Source of the DNA: XYD2-FULL-39-9 sp964561035
Lineage (GTDB): Bacteria; Patescibacteriota; Patescibacteriia; Magasanikbacterales; GWA2-37-8
Reading direction: 5' to 3'
Assembly (NCBI GenBank): GCA_964561035.1
Contig: CAZLNR010000001.1
Coordinates: forward strand, 62,001 to 126,000
Length of the DNA stretch: 64,000 bases
This document shows, one piece after another, positions 17,197 to 26,248 of the stretch. Every line of letters begins with the position of its first letter. Positions within the stretch are counted from its first letter, which is position 1. The notes below the pieces were generated by a model. The model saw nothing but the letters and a program-made list of their open reading frames with translations, was not told the origin of the DNA and made no database searches. The position numbers and the translations under genes are program-made.

Positions 17197-18225
17197 ATGG
17201 ATACTCCTATTTTTGAGAAAAAAAATGTTTTAGTAACGGGCGGTGCTGGGTTTATTGGCTCGCATCTGTGTGAGCGGCTTCTTAAGGAGGCAAAAGTGAT
17301 CTGTCTAGATGATTTTTCCAACTCTTCACCTGCTAACATTAATCACTTGCTGCAGTACCCTGATTTTGAATTTATTAAATATGATGTTAATCAGCCAATA
17401 GATCTTAATAGTTTTGAAGAATTGGATAAGTTTAAAATTAAATTTCAAGGTATTCAAGAAATTTATCATTTAGCGTGCCCAACCAGTCCAAATGATTTTG
17501 AAAAGCTAAAAATGAAATCTTTGTGGGCAAACTCATCTTCCATGATCAGTACTTTGGATCTGGCGGTAAAATACAAAGCTAAATATGTATTTACTTCCAG
17601 TTCTGTTGTGTATGGCAATGCCACTGATCAAAAGTATTCTTTTAAAGAAATGGACCAGGGAGTTGTTGATCACTTATCTCCGCGCGCCTGCTATGACGAA
17701 GGAAAGCGCTTCGCCGAAACTTGTGTGGCTACATATCGCCAGGTATATGGCATAGATGCAAAAATTGCCCGGGTTTTCACCACGTACGGTCCTCATATGA
17801 AAATCTTTGAGGGTCAGATGATCCCAGATTTTATCATTAGCGCTTTAAATGGTAAAAATTTGATTATTAATGGCGACGAGGCTTTTTCTACATCGCTGTG
17901 TTATGTTACCGATATGGTAGACGGGTTGGTGCGATTGATGGCAAGTTCGCCGGAGGTACAAATTGTGAATTTAGGCGATGATGCGATTGTGAAAGTGATA
18001 GATGTAGCGAAAAGTGTAATTGCAGCCACCAATTCATCATCCGAAATTTCTTTTGAAAAACCGTTGTTATTTCTTACTAGAAAGGGCGTGCCTGACTTGG
18101 CTTATGCTAAAGATGTCTTAGGTTGGATGCCGCTTGTACGATTGCAGGATGGTTTGGAAAAAACAATTGATTATACTATTGCTAATAAAGAAGCGCTGTT
18201 GTTTAACCATGGTTACGAAAAGTAG
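17197..18225 (+). CDS. NAD-dependent sugar-nucleotide epimerase/dehydratase, UXS-like
   Basis: 342-aa extended short-chain dehydrogenase. The NAD motif is VLVTGGAGFIGSHL near the N-terminus, and the catalytic Tyr and Lys are in RACYDEGKRFAET, the signature seen in UDP-glucuronate decarboxylases (UDP-xylose synthases). The serine region is FTSSSVVYG. Substrate specificity is inferred from that motif only. It heads a run of genes spaced by 3-9 bases (GT2, DUF2304, GT4, methyltransferase), so it probably supplies an activated sugar to them. Confidence 0.88.
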   Translation: MDTPIFEKKNVLVTGGAGFIGSHLCERLLKEAKVICLDDFSNSSPANINHLLQYPDFEFIKYDVNQPIDLNSFEELDKFKIKFQGIQEIYHLACPTSPNDFEKLKMKSLWANSSSMISTLDLAVKYKAKYVFTSSSVVYGNATDQKYSFKEMDQGVVDHLSPRACYDEGKRFAETCVATYRQVYGIDAKIARVFTTYGPHMKIFEGQMIPDFIISALNGKNLIINGDEAFSTSLCYVTDMVDGLVRLMASSPEVQIVNLGDDAIVKVIDVAKSVIAATNSSSEISFEKPLLFLTRKGVPDLAYAKDVLGWMPLVRLQDGLEKTIDYTIANKEALLFNHGYEK

Positions 18226-18228
18226 TGT

Positions 18229-18891
18229 ATGATTTTTGTAATAGTTCCTGCTTATAACGAAGAAGAAAGAATTGGCCGCGTTGTTCGTGGCCTTTTTGAA
18301 CATGGATTTGAGCAGGTTGTAGTTGTGGATGACGGATCTGCTGATAATACTGCCAGCGAAGCGGCGCGATTTGGCGCAACTGTAATTCGCCATGCTTTAA
18401 ATCGCGGCCAAGGGGCGGCGCTTCAAACGGGTAATGAATTTGCACTTAAAAATGGGGCAAAGTTTTTAGTGCATTTTGATGGAGATGGTCAGTTTAATCC
18501 AGCTGATATTATGCCTGCTATTCGCGCCATGGAAGAAAAAAAAGCGGACGCTATGCTTGGGTCGCGTTTTTTAGACAGTCGTTCTCGCATGCCATGGACT
18601 AAAAAATATATTGTGTTGCCAATTAGTCGTTTCATAAACCGTATTATGACCGGTATGCGTTTAACCGACGCGCATAATGGTTTTCGAGTTTTGTCTAGAA
18701 AAGCGGCACAAAATTTATATATATCACAAGACGGCATGGCTCATAATTCGGAAATTGTTCAACAGTTGCGCAAAGGAAACTATATTATTGCAGAGCATCC
18801 AGTTGAAGTTTTGTATTATGAATATGGGCAGGGAATAGATGGCGGTATGCGCATTGTGGGCGATATTATTAAAGCTAAATTATTAAAATAG
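18229..18891 (+). CDS. Family 2 glycosyltransferase (dolichol-phosphate-mannose synthase-like)
   Basis: 220 aa, GT-A fold. It starts FVIVPAYNEEERIG, with the nucleotide-binding VVVVDDGSADNT and the metal-binding HFDGDGQFNP. The catalytic region has LGSRFLDS and AHNGFRVLS. There are no transmembrane helices. It starts 3 bases after the epimerase stop and is followed 3 bases later by a DUF2304 gene, a well-known pairing for polyprenyl-phosphate sugar synthases. Likely makes a lipid-linked monosaccharide at the inner face of the membrane. Confidence 0.92.
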   Translation: MIFVIVPAYNEEERIGRVVRGLFEHGFEQVVVVDDGSADNTASEAARFGATVIRHALNRGQGAALQTGNEFALKNGAKFLVHFDGDGQFNPADIMPAIRAMEEKKADAMLGSRFLDSRSRMPWTKKYIVLPISRFINRIMTGMRLTDAHNGFRVLSRKAAQNLYISQDGMAHNSEIVQQLRKGNYIIAEHPVEVLYYEYGQGIDGGMRIVGDIIKAKLLK

Positions 18892-18894
18892 CAT

Positions 18895-19245
18895 ATGTTG
18901 TTTGCGATTCAAATTATTCTAATTGTTTTCTTTGGCTTTGCTTTGGTTAAGGTGGTAGGGAGGTATCGCGCTGGAGAGCTCAGAAAAAAAGACGCTATAA
19001 TCTGGGTTTGTTTTTGGCTGCTGGCCAGTGCGGTTGTACTCGCGCCAAACTCAACTGCTTTGGCGGCTAAATTGTTTGGTATCGGCCGAGGTGCTGATCT
19101 GGTGATATATGTGGCTTTAGCGGGAATATTCTTTGTGATTTTTAGGCTCATGGTTTCTATTGAGCGGCTGCATACACAAATTACAGTTTTGACACGCAAA
19201 ATTTCTTTGCAGGATGCGCTTAAAAAACCAGATGATCAGATATAA
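18895..19245 (+). CDS. DUF2304 membrane protein
   Basis: 116 aa with three hydrophobic segments (about residues 2-20, 38-56 and 70-88), the charged RKKDAIIWVCFW turn typical of DUF2304, and a C-terminal helical tail. Members of this family sit next to DPM1-like GT2 genes, as here. A role as membrane partner of that enzyme is inferred. Function is otherwise unknown. Confidence 0.88.
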   Translation: MLFAIQIILIVFFGFALVKVVGRYRAGELRKKDAIIWVCFWLLASAVVLAPNSTALAAKLFGIGRGADLVIYVALAGIFFVIFRLMVSIERLHTQITVLTRKISLQDALKKPDDQI

Positions 19246-19246
19246 T
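19241..19246 (+). promoter_or_regulatory. -10 element giving a leaderless GT4 mRNA
   Basis: A perfect TATAAT, overlapping the DUF2304 stop codon, lies 7 bases before the ATG at 19254, placing a predicted start at or next to the ATG. No strong -35 is seen, so it may supplement read-through from upstream. Confidence 0.5.
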
Positions 19247-19253
19247 TATTTAT

Positions 19254-20348
19254 ATGCGCATTGCTCATCTTGTTTCAACTTTTCCACCGCAGCTGGGTGG
19301 TATGGGCAGTGTATGTGCCCAAGAAGCGGGCGGTATGGCAGCGCGCGGGCATGATGTTACGGTATTTACCATGCAATATGATGAGCGTGATTATACAGAG
19401 CATGACAAGCAATTTTCTTTTAAGATTGTTCGGTTAAAACCCTGGCTGCGCTATGGCGATGCGGGTTTGATACCGCAGGTTGTTTGGCGAATCCGAAATT
19501 TTGATATGATCCACCTGCATTATCCTTTTTTTGGAGGAGCGGAATGGTTATTTTTTTTAAGAATGCCAACCGTGATTACTTGGCATATGGAAGCGCAGTT
19601 ATTGGGATTAAAAAAACTCATCGGAGGCATATATAATACAGTTTGGCCTCGTTTGTTATTAGCAAAAGCAAAAAAAATTATTACAGTTGATATCGCTGAC
19701 TTTTCACGCGTCAAATGGTCAAAGATAGTTGCGGCAAATAAATTAATTGAATTGAATAATGGTATTGATACACATATATTTACCCCAAAACCAAACAGTG
19801 CCCAAAAGGAAGTTAAAACCATTTTATTTGTTGGGAATGTGCTTCCGGTGAAACGGCTTGATTTGCTTATACAGGCCATGCCTTTGTTGGGTAGCGCAAA
19901 TGTAAGGCTGATAGTGGTTGGTAACGGTCCGGAAATGTCTCGCTGCCGTCATTTGGTGCATCAGCTACGCCTGGAATCAAAGGTGGTGTTTGCCGGTATG
20001 CAAGCCAGTAAAGAGAGCATGGCTGCGTATTATGCCAACGCTTCTTGTGTGGTTGTGCCGTCAGATTATGAATCTTTTTCTTTGGTTGCTATAGAAGCTA
20101 TGGCTTGCGGCGTGCCGATGGTGCTAAGCAGCGCTTCGGGGTTGTCGCGCAGAAACGCTCAGGCGATTTTTTTTGAAAAAGGCTCTGCCGAAAGTTTGGC
20201 TCAAGCGATTGATAAAGCATTATCTTTATCCGATCAAGAAAGAAAAGATATTGCTTATCGACAAATAGATGAAGTGAGATCGAAATACAGTTTAGAGCGC
20301 CACCTTGATGCGTTGGAGAAAATATATGCAAGCGTGTTAGTAAAATAA
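19254..20348 (+). CDS. Family 4 glycosyltransferase
   Basis: 364 aa, GT-B fold. The N-terminal domain has the acceptor-side glycine loop (STFPPQLGGMGSV). The C-terminal nucleotide-sugar domain has FVGNVLPVKRLDLLIQA and the E-x7-E region SDYESFSLVAIEAMACGVP. It is cytosolic, possibly membrane-associated. It lies between DUF2304 and a methyltransferase within the glycan block. Donor and acceptor sugars are unknown. Confidence 0.92.
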   Translation: MRIAHLVSTFPPQLGGMGSVCAQEAGGMAARGHDVTVFTMQYDERDYTEHDKQFSFKIVRLKPWLRYGDAGLIPQVVWRIRNFDMIHLHYPFFGGAEWLFFLRMPTVITWHMEAQLLGLKKLIGGIYNTVWPRLLLAKAKKIITVDIADFSRVKWSKIVAANKLIELNNGIDTHIFTPKPNSAQKEVKTILFVGNVLPVKRLDLLIQAMPLLGSANVRLIVVGNGPEMSRCRHLVHQLRLESKVVFAGMQASKESMAAYYANASCVVVPSDYESFSLVAIEAMACGVPMVLSSASGLSRRNAQAIFFEKGSAESLAQAIDKALSLSDQERKDIAYRQIDEVRSKYSLERHLDALEKIYASVLVK

Positions 20349-20356
20349 TTTTTTAT

Positions 20357-21184
20357 ATGACAGAAACTCAATTTGATTATGAACAATCGGTATGGGGAAA
20401 TGGAGTGGCGAATCGTGCTATAACATCACCAACCAGTTTTCGTTTGAGACAGAGCGTTCATGCTTTGCGCGATTTGGCGCCTGGAGCACGAGTAATGGAA
20501 CTTGGATGCGGCGCAGGTCAATTCATCCGTGCGGTTGCAGCTATTCGCCCCGACCTCAAATGTTATGGATCTGATATTAGTGATAGTGCTTTAGCGATAG
20601 CCAAACAAGCTCACGATGGGGTTGTTTATGATTTAAGCGGGGAAAAAAGACTGCCATATGAAGATGGGTTTTTTGACGCAATTGTTTTGTATGATGTGTT
20701 AGAGCATGTGCCTGATCCGGATGCGATCTTGTCTGAAGTGGCCAGAACCTTAAAAGAGGGCGGTGTGTTCTTTGCATTTGTTCCGTGCGAAGGAGATGTA
20801 TTGTCTATCTGGAACGCATTGCGTCATATTGGCGTGGGTGTGGAACTTACTCGTATGTATGCTGGCCATATCAATCGATTTTCTCGAAATCAACTATTTC
20901 GCATGATTGAATCTCATGGTTTGGCGGTGCGAGCCAGAGTGTATAGCGAGCATATTATTGGCCAGCTGCTTGGTATTGCTGCTTTTTTTTCCATGAATCG
21001 TTTTGCTAAAAAACATAAGCTTTCGCAAGTTAATAATGAGCAGTATTTTGATAATTTGCATGCGCGCGGCGGGGGAGTGCTGCGCTGGATTAAAAATTTA
21101 GTAAATGCAGTCGTATTTATAGAATCGGCGGTTTTTTCGCGGCTGCCTTCTCCCAACGTCCATGTGACGGCTGTTAAAAAATAA
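20357..21184 (+). CDS. Class I SAM-dependent methyltransferase
   Basis: 275 aa. SAM motif I is VMELGCGAGQF, motif II CYGSDISDSALAIA, and the post-motif region YEDGFFDAIVLYDVLEHV matches the Methyltransf_11 pattern. A long helical C-terminal part with one hydrophobic stretch follows. Its position between two glycosyltransferase-like genes suggests methylation of a sugar or a lipid-linked intermediate, which is inference. Confidence 0.9.
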   Translation: MTETQFDYEQSVWGNGVANRAITSPTSFRLRQSVHALRDLAPGARVMELGCGAGQFIRAVAAIRPDLKCYGSDISDSALAIAKQAHDGVVYDLSGEKRLPYEDGFFDAIVLYDVLEHVPDPDAILSEVARTLKEGGVFFAFVPCEGDVLSIWNALRHIGVGVELTRMYAGHINRFSRNQLFRMIESHGLAVRARVYSEHIIGQLLGIAAFFSMNRFAKKHKLSQVNNEQYFDNLHARGGGVLRWIKNLVNAVVFIESAVFSRLPSPNVHVTAVKK

Positions 21185-21187
21185 TTT

Positions 21188-21790
21188 ATGCGTGTTACTC
21201 ATATTGTGCCGGCGGCGTTTGATTATTTCGAAGATATTCGATCTGCGGCATTTCAGCTGGCCGGAGGGCTTCAAAATATTGGCATTGAGGCTGAGTTATT
21301 TACGTTGCAGTATGAGAGTGTAAATAAAAAAATGAAAACAGAAGCGCAAGAAGCATCAAAAAATACGCATGCGTATATAGGGAGCATGAATGGCCGCGAT
21401 CTTATAGAAGATTTGAATGGATCTAATTTGGTTCATATGCATTGCCCGTTTTTGGGCGCGGCTCGTTTAGTTTTACAATGGCAGCAGCATAACCCGCAGG
21501 TGCCTTTTTTAGTCAGCTACTATCGCGATGTGCCTGTGCCTGATGTTTTTGCGGGCTATATATGGCTGTATAATCGTGTCTATATGCCAAAAATATTTAG
21601 AGCCGCCAATGCGATTATATGTCAAAGCAGAGAAACCATCGGCGTTTTTTCTGGTATGCGTTCCATACCGGAAGATAAAAAAGTATTTTTTCTAGATCAG
21701 ATACCAGTTGATAAAAAAATAAAGACTCAGCCGTTTGAAATGCAGCTTGCCGTTAAAACGGCTATGGTGTATAATAATTTTATCGCTTAA
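21188..21790 (+). CDS. Truncated GT-B glycosyltransferase-like protein
   Basis: 200 aa. It resembles only the N-terminal acceptor domain of family 4 glycosyltransferases (MRVTHIVPAAFDYFEDIRSAA, VHMHCPFLGAARLV, ANAIICQSRET). The nucleotide-sugar-binding C-terminal domain, with its E-x7-E motif, is absent. No frameshifted remainder is visible downstream, where another gene begins 18 bases later. It starts 3 bases after the methyltransferase. Either a decayed enzyme or a standalone acceptor-binding subunit. Confidence 0.75.
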   Translation: MRVTHIVPAAFDYFEDIRSAAFQLAGGLQNIGIEAELFTLQYESVNKKMKTEAQEASKNTHAYIGSMNGRDLIEDLNGSNLVHMHCPFLGAARLVLQWQQHNPQVPFLVSYYRDVPVPDVFAGYIWLYNRVYMPKIFRAANAIICQSRETIGVFSGMRSIPEDKKVFFLDQIPVDKKIKTQPFEMQLAVKTAMVYNNFIA

Positions 21791-21808
21791 TCATAACGTA
21801 TATCTACT

Positions 21809-22120
21809 ATGGGCAGATTTAAAAAAGGGCTTTTTTTAGGCGGATTACTTGGGGCAGCGCTCATGTGGCTTAACGCAACACCCAAAGGAAAAGAAATGCG
21901 AGAAAAACTCACGATGCAGGCAAATGATTTATTTGGCCAATTGAAAGAAAGCCTTATGAAGCTAGAAGGGCCGACTAAAGAAATGTATGATGCGCTGGTA
22001 GAGCGTGCGGTAGAAGAATACGCGCTCAAAAAAGAAATGGCTGTAGAAATGAAAAATCAACTGATTCGAGAGTTGAAAAAAAGATGGTCAGATTTGGAAA
22101 AAGAAATAAAAACAAAATAG
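21809..22120 (+). CDS. YtxH-like small membrane-anchored protein
   Basis: 103 aa. A glycine-rich N-terminal hydrophobic segment (GLFLGGLLGAALMWL) followed by a charged helical tail with KGKEMREKL matches the YtxH layout. Members are of unknown function, sometimes linked to stress. It is the last gene before a bidirectional terminator. Confidence 0.75.
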   Translation: MGRFKKGLFLGGLLGAALMWLNATPKGKEMREKLTMQANDLFGQLKESLMKLEGPTKEMYDALVERAVEEYALKKEMAVEMKNQLIRELKKRWSDLEKEIKTK

Positions 22121-22123
22121 TTT

Positions 22124-22160
22124 AAAAAATATCCAATAGTATGTCTATTGGATATTTTTT
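22124..22160. terminator. Bidirectional intrinsic terminator
   Basis: A 16-bp perfect stem (AAAAAATATCCAATAG and its complement) with loop TATGT. The right arm contains the last codons of recJ, so the convergent genes share the structure. Confidence 0.9.
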
Positions 22161-23926
22161 TTCAAATCTTCCACAGTCATTTGAAGTTCGCGATTGCCGT
22201 TCCATTCATTAACACTGATTGAAAATACCATATCAACCTTATCTCCAGGCTTTAAATTTTCTTTCCAGTTTTCTTCGTATTTTTTTACATCGCCCAATCC
22301 AAAACCAATAGTCTTTTTTACAATATGCGAATTATGTTTGACGGTCATGCGCAGGTGTTTGCCGTCTTGTCCAACCGGCTCAATGCCAACAATGGTTGCG
22401 CCTCTGGCTATGTATGTTGGTTCTTCGTTAGCTTGTCCAAATGGTTCAAATTTTTCTAACAAATCATACAATTTCCAATTTACTTCATCCATATCAATTT
22501 CGGCATCAATAATAATTTGCGGTGTTAGATCAACTTCGGTAGTAGCGCTTTTTGCTTTTTCAGTAATTTTAGATTTAAATTCATCTACAACTGTTTTGTC
22601 GCGCAGAGTAAAACCGCAGGCTTGAGGGTGCCCGCCAAATTTGGCAAATACTTCTGGCATTTCTTGTAGAGTTCTAATCAGATTAAATTCTTTAATGCTC
22701 CGTCCCGATCCGGTAATCTCTTTTTCAGTCTCGGACATCACGATTGACGGTTTGTGGTATTCGTCTTTTATTTTTCCAGAAATAAGACCTAGGATGCCCG
22801 TTGGCCAGCCTTTACCCAGCACAAATAAAACAGGACTATGTTGTTGATCGCTTTCTTTTATTTGTCGTCTTGCTTCGGCTACGTACTGTTCAGTTATCTT
22901 CTGTCTATCAGTGTTATTTTTATTAAGCTGAGCTGCCAGATCTGCCGCCTCTGTTTCATCTGCAGCCATAAGTAAAGCAAAAGCTGCATTTGCATGATCC
23001 ATTCGTCCTGCTGCGTTGATGCGAGGAATAACTTGAAAGCTGAGGTTGTAGGCAGTGTATGCGCCTCGTTTTGAGTTGCCGTTTTCATCAGCTAAGCCAG
23101 ATACGGTTAAAAGTTTTTTGAGGCCGATATTTTTTGTTTTATTTATTACGGTAAGTCCATAGCGAGTCAGAGTTCTTGATTCTCCCAGCAATGGCACCAT
23201 ATCGCCAATAGAGGCGATTGCAACTAAATCTAACATCCATTTTTCAAAGCCTTCAAACGTTTGTCCGTCAGGCAGGGTTTCATTGCTGCGAGCATATTTT
23301 TTTAATAAGGCCTGGATGAGTTTAAAAGCCACGCCTGCGCCGCACAGCCCCTTGTCAGGATACGGCTCTTGCGGAACCAGCGGATGAATGATTGCGTCAG
23401 CGCGCGGAATTTTGTTTGGCACTGTGTGGTGGTCGGTGATAATAACTTTTATATTTTTTTCTTTTGCCAGTTCAACCTCGGCATAATTGCTAATACCGCA
23501 ATCGCACGTAATAATAAGATCTGTTTTTTGTTCGGCGAGCAGTTCTACGGTTCTGGTGTTTAAACCATATCCATCAGTTTCGCGATGAGGAATAAAGACA
23601 TGAGTATTGGCAGACCCAAGTTTTCTTAGGCAGGTAATTATGATGGCAGCGGCACATACGCCGTCCGCATCATAATCGCCATGCACCACAATACGTTCCT
23701 GGTTTTTGATGGATTCCAAGATAATGTCAGTGGCCGTTTCCATATTTTGAAACAAAAATGGGTCAAGCACATCTTGTGAATAGTCCGGGTTTAGAAATTC
23801 GTCAATCTGTTTTTGAGTGCGTATATTTCGGTTCCATAACAGGCGAGAAATAATAGTTGGTAATTCGGGGTGGGAGTTTATAAATTCTTCAGGAGGCGGG
23901 GGAAGGGTAATCCATTTTTTTTGCAT
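22145..23926 (-). CDS. recJ: Single-stranded-DNA-specific exonuclease RecJ
   Basis: 593 aa; 5'-3' ssDNA exonuclease of recombination and mismatch repair. The DHH phosphoesterase core has VVHGDYDADGVCAAAI, ITCDCGISNY and IITDHHTVP; the DHHA1 domain has GSGRSIKEFNL and FGGHPQACGF; an OB-type domain forms the C-terminus. It is the last gene of the minus-strand operon, one base after the membrane-protein gene, and terminates within its own 3' hairpin. Confidence 0.96.
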   Translation of the reverse strand: MQKKWITLPPPPEEFINSHPELPTIISRLLWNRNIRTQKQIDEFLNPDYSQDVLDPFLFQNMETATDIILESIKNQERIVVHGDYDADGVCAAAIIITCLRKLGSANTHVFIPHRETDGYGLNTRTVELLAEQKTDLIITCDCGISNYAEVELAKEKNIKVIITDHHTVPNKIPRADAIIHPLVPQEPYPDKGLCGAGVAFKLIQALLKKYARSNETLPDGQTFEGFEKWMLDLVAIASIGDMVPLLGESRTLTRYGLTVINKTKNIGLKKLLTVSGLADENGNSKRGAYTAYNLSFQVIPRINAAGRMDHANAAFALLMAADETEAADLAAQLNKNNTDRQKITEQYVAEARRQIKESDQQHSPVLFVLGKGWPTGILGLISGKIKDEYHKPSIVMSETEKEITGSGRSIKEFNLIRTLQEMPEVFAKFGGHPQACGFTLRDKTVVDEFKSKITEKAKSATTEVDLTPQIIIDAEIDMDEVNWKLYDLLEKFEPFGQANEEPTYIARGATIVGIEPVGQDGKHLRMTVKHNSHIVKKTIGFGLGDVKKYEENWKENLKPGDKVDMVFSISVNEWNGNRELQMTVEDLKKNIQ

Positions 23927-23927
23927 A

Positions 23928-24326
23928 TTAAACTTGTTTAGCGAATAAGCGTTTCAGACTGATTTTTTTAAAATCCCAATATGAATCTGCTAGAAGCACC
24001 GTAAAAATTGCAAAGAACAGATATATGCTGGCATATTCAGTAACCGGGATTGAATATGTGGAACCAAGAAATAAGGTTGCGCCAAGACTTAACCAATAAC
24101 AAAGTGTTTTACTTGTGAGGGCGCGGCGTTGGGATAATTGTATGCTTGCGCGCTTTTTCCAGATGCGCCAGATATAAAAAACCAGTATTGGCGCGGCTGC
24201 ATACCACTCAAATACGTGCGCATCAACACCGGTTTCTTCTAGAATAAACAAAGCAATTCCTAAAAAAGTTAGCAGCGCAAAATACAGAAAAATGATATCA
24301 AGTTGATATGCGCGCAAAATCTTCAT
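23928..24326 (-). CDS. Polytopic membrane protein of unknown function
   Basis: 132 aa with four predicted transmembrane segments (about residues 10-28, 42-57, 73-90 and 98-115), a positively charged loop (RIWKKRASIQLSQRRALTSK), and a Lys/Arg-rich end. I recognise no family. It lies between the small membrane peptide and recJ and is probably cotranscribed with both. Confidence 0.75.
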   Translation of the reverse strand: MKILRAYQLDIIFLYFALLTFLGIALFILEETGVDAHVFEWYAAAPILVFYIWRIWKKRASIQLSQRRALTSKTLCYWLSLGATLFLGSTYSIPVTEYASIYLFFAIFTVLLADSYWDFKKISLKRLFAKQV

Positions 24327-24334
24327 AGAAAATA

Positions 24335-24430
24335 TTATTGGAGCGCTGGTAAAAAACTAAATACAATCATTGCCAGGATGGCTACCAGGGAAATAGCGAC
24401 CCAGATTTTTCTTGCTACTTTATGTTTCAT
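24335..24430 (-). CDS. 31-aa single-span membrane peptide
   Basis: A short reading frame (ATG at 24430, TAA at 24335-24337) encodes a basic N-terminus (MKHKVARKIW), one hydrophobic helix (VAISLVAILAMIVFSFL) and a short end. It starts 3 bases after the lepA stop with T before the ATG, as in neighbouring genes, and fills the only gap in the operon. Gene-like context and membrane character support it. Function unknown. Confidence 0.65.
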   Translation of the reverse strand: MKHKVARKIWVAISLVAILAMIVFSFLPALQ

Positions 24431-24433
24431 AAA

Positions 24434-26245
24434 TTATCGTTTAAGAACGGATAAATATGTTTCTGATGGAATGTCTATTTTGCCATGTGCAAGCAAACGC
24501 TGCTTGCCTTTCTTTTGTTTCTGCAATAATTTCATTTTACGGGTATAGTCGCCGCCGCTCATTTTTGCCAAAACATCTTTGCGTAAAGCGGATAGGCGAT
24601 CGGCGGCGATAACTTTGCCGCCCACAGATGCTTGTATTTTTAAGACAAATTGTTGTTTTGGCAGAGATTCTTTAAGCGACTCTACAATTTTTTTGCCGAT
24701 TTTATATGCTTGATCGCGCCAAACGAGTGTTGCTAAAGCCTCTACTTGGTCTTCAGCGACCATAATATCTAGCCGTACCACGTCTGTTTCTTCGTAATTT
24801 TTAAACTCATAATTCATAGATGCGTAGCCGGAAGTAACGGTCTTTAGTTTATCATAAAAATCGGTAATGAGCGATGCTAGAGGAATATCGTAATGAAGCA
24901 TGGCGCGCTGATCGGTGCCGGTGCTTAAATATTCGGTGTTGAGGTATTTTCCTTTTCGTTCGGAAACTAATCCCATGATGTTGCCGACAAAATCTTTGGG
25001 TGTAATAACGTCAAGTTTCATCCATGGTTCAAGAATGCGTTCGATATGCGTTGGGTCTGGCATTTCTTGGGGGCTGTGTATAATTTTTTCTTGTCCGGTT
25101 TTGTTCATGATGCGATAGGCAACACTCGGAACGGTAATAATAATTTCCAAATTATGTTCGCGGCTTAAGCGTTCTTGGAAAATATCCAAGTGAAGCAGCC
25201 CCAAAAATCCACAGCGAAAACCAAAGCCAAGCGCTAGCGAATGCTCTGGTTCATAAAATAGGGAAGCGTCATTGAGTTTTAATTTATCAATTGCGTCGCG
25301 CAGTTCTTGGTAGTCGTCTCCTTCTTTTGGAAAGATGCCGGCATACACCATTGGCTTTACTTCTTTATATCCTGGCAAAGCTTGTGGGTATAGGTCCGAT
25401 TCATCTTCGCCGCGATATGTGGTAATGGTGTCACCGACACGACAATCTTTAAGATCTTTTAAGCCGGTAATGCAATAGCCGATTTCTCCATTTTGAATCT
25501 GTTCGGCTGGCTGAAATTTTGGTTTATAATATCCGACCTCAAGCACTTCAGCCGGAGTGCTGGTGCCGAGCAAGAAAATTTTGTCACCTTTTTTTAGTTT
25601 TCCATCTACCATTCTAATCGAAGCAATAACACCTTTATAGTCATTATAGACAGAGTCGAAAATAAGGGCGCGCGGCGGTTGGGTAGTGTTATCAGCTGGT
25701 GGCGGTACGCGGTCAATAATTGCTTTAAGTATTTCTTCAACTCCTTGTCCTGTTTTGCCTGATGCTAAAATTATTTCTTCCGGTTTGCAGCCGAGAAGAT
25801 GTATCAGTTCGGCTTTGGTTTTTTCTATATTGGCATTGGGCATGTCAATTTTATTGATAACCGGAATAATAGTTAAATTTTGTTCAATTGCTAAATATAA
25901 ATTACCGATAGTTTGCGCCTGCACACCTTGGCTGGCATCAACCAAAAGCACTGCGCCTTCAACAGCGGCCAGTGATCGGGATACTTCGTAGTTAAAATCC
26001 ACATGCCCAGGAGTATCTATAAGGTTAATAGTATATGTCTGGTCCGGGCGAGTGTAGGTCATGCGCACCGGTGTCAATTTGATGGTGATGCCTCGTTCGC
26101 GCTCCAGCTCCATGGAGTCAAGCAGCTGTTCCTTCATATCGCGCCGGGAAACTGTGCCGGTAAACTCTAAAAGACGATCGGCGAGCGTGCTTTTGCCGTG
26201 GTCAATGTGGGCGATGATGCAAAAATTACGAATATTATTAGTCAT
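24434..26245 (-). CDS. lepA: Elongation factor 4 (LepA)
   Basis: 603-aa translational GTPase acting on stalled or initiating ribosomes. G1 is IAHIDHGKSTLADRL, G3 LIDTPGHVDF, G4 INKIDMP. The LepA-specific C-terminal domain is present (KGKQRLLAHGKIDIP, then QEAF-like SETYLSVLKR). Its start lies 3 bases after the murJ stop. Confidence 0.97.
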   Translation of the reverse strand: MTNNIRNFCIIAHIDHGKSTLADRLLEFTGTVSRRDMKEQLLDSMELERERGITIKLTPVRMTYTRPDQTYTINLIDTPGHVDFNYEVSRSLAAVEGAVLLVDASQGVQAQTIGNLYLAIEQNLTIIPVINKIDMPNANIEKTKAELIHLLGCKPEEIILASGKTGQGVEEILKAIIDRVPPPADNTTQPPRALIFDSVYNDYKGVIASIRMVDGKLKKGDKIFLLGTSTPAEVLEVGYYKPKFQPAEQIQNGEIGYCITGLKDLKDCRVGDTITTYRGEDESDLYPQALPGYKEVKPMVYAGIFPKEGDDYQELRDAIDKLKLNDASLFYEPEHSLALGFGFRCGFLGLLHLDIFQERLSREHNLEIIITVPSVAYRIMNKTGQEKIIHSPQEMPDPTHIERILEPWMKLDVITPKDFVGNIMGLVSERKGKYLNTEYLSTGTDQRAMLHYDIPLASLITDFYDKLKTVTSGYASMNYEFKNYEETDVVRLDIMVAEDQVEALATLVWRDQAYKIGKKIVESLKESLPKQQFVLKIQASVGGKVIAADRLSALRKDVLAKMSGGDYTRKMKLLQKQKKGKQRLLAHGKIDIPSETYLSVLKR

Positions 26246-26248
26246 ATC

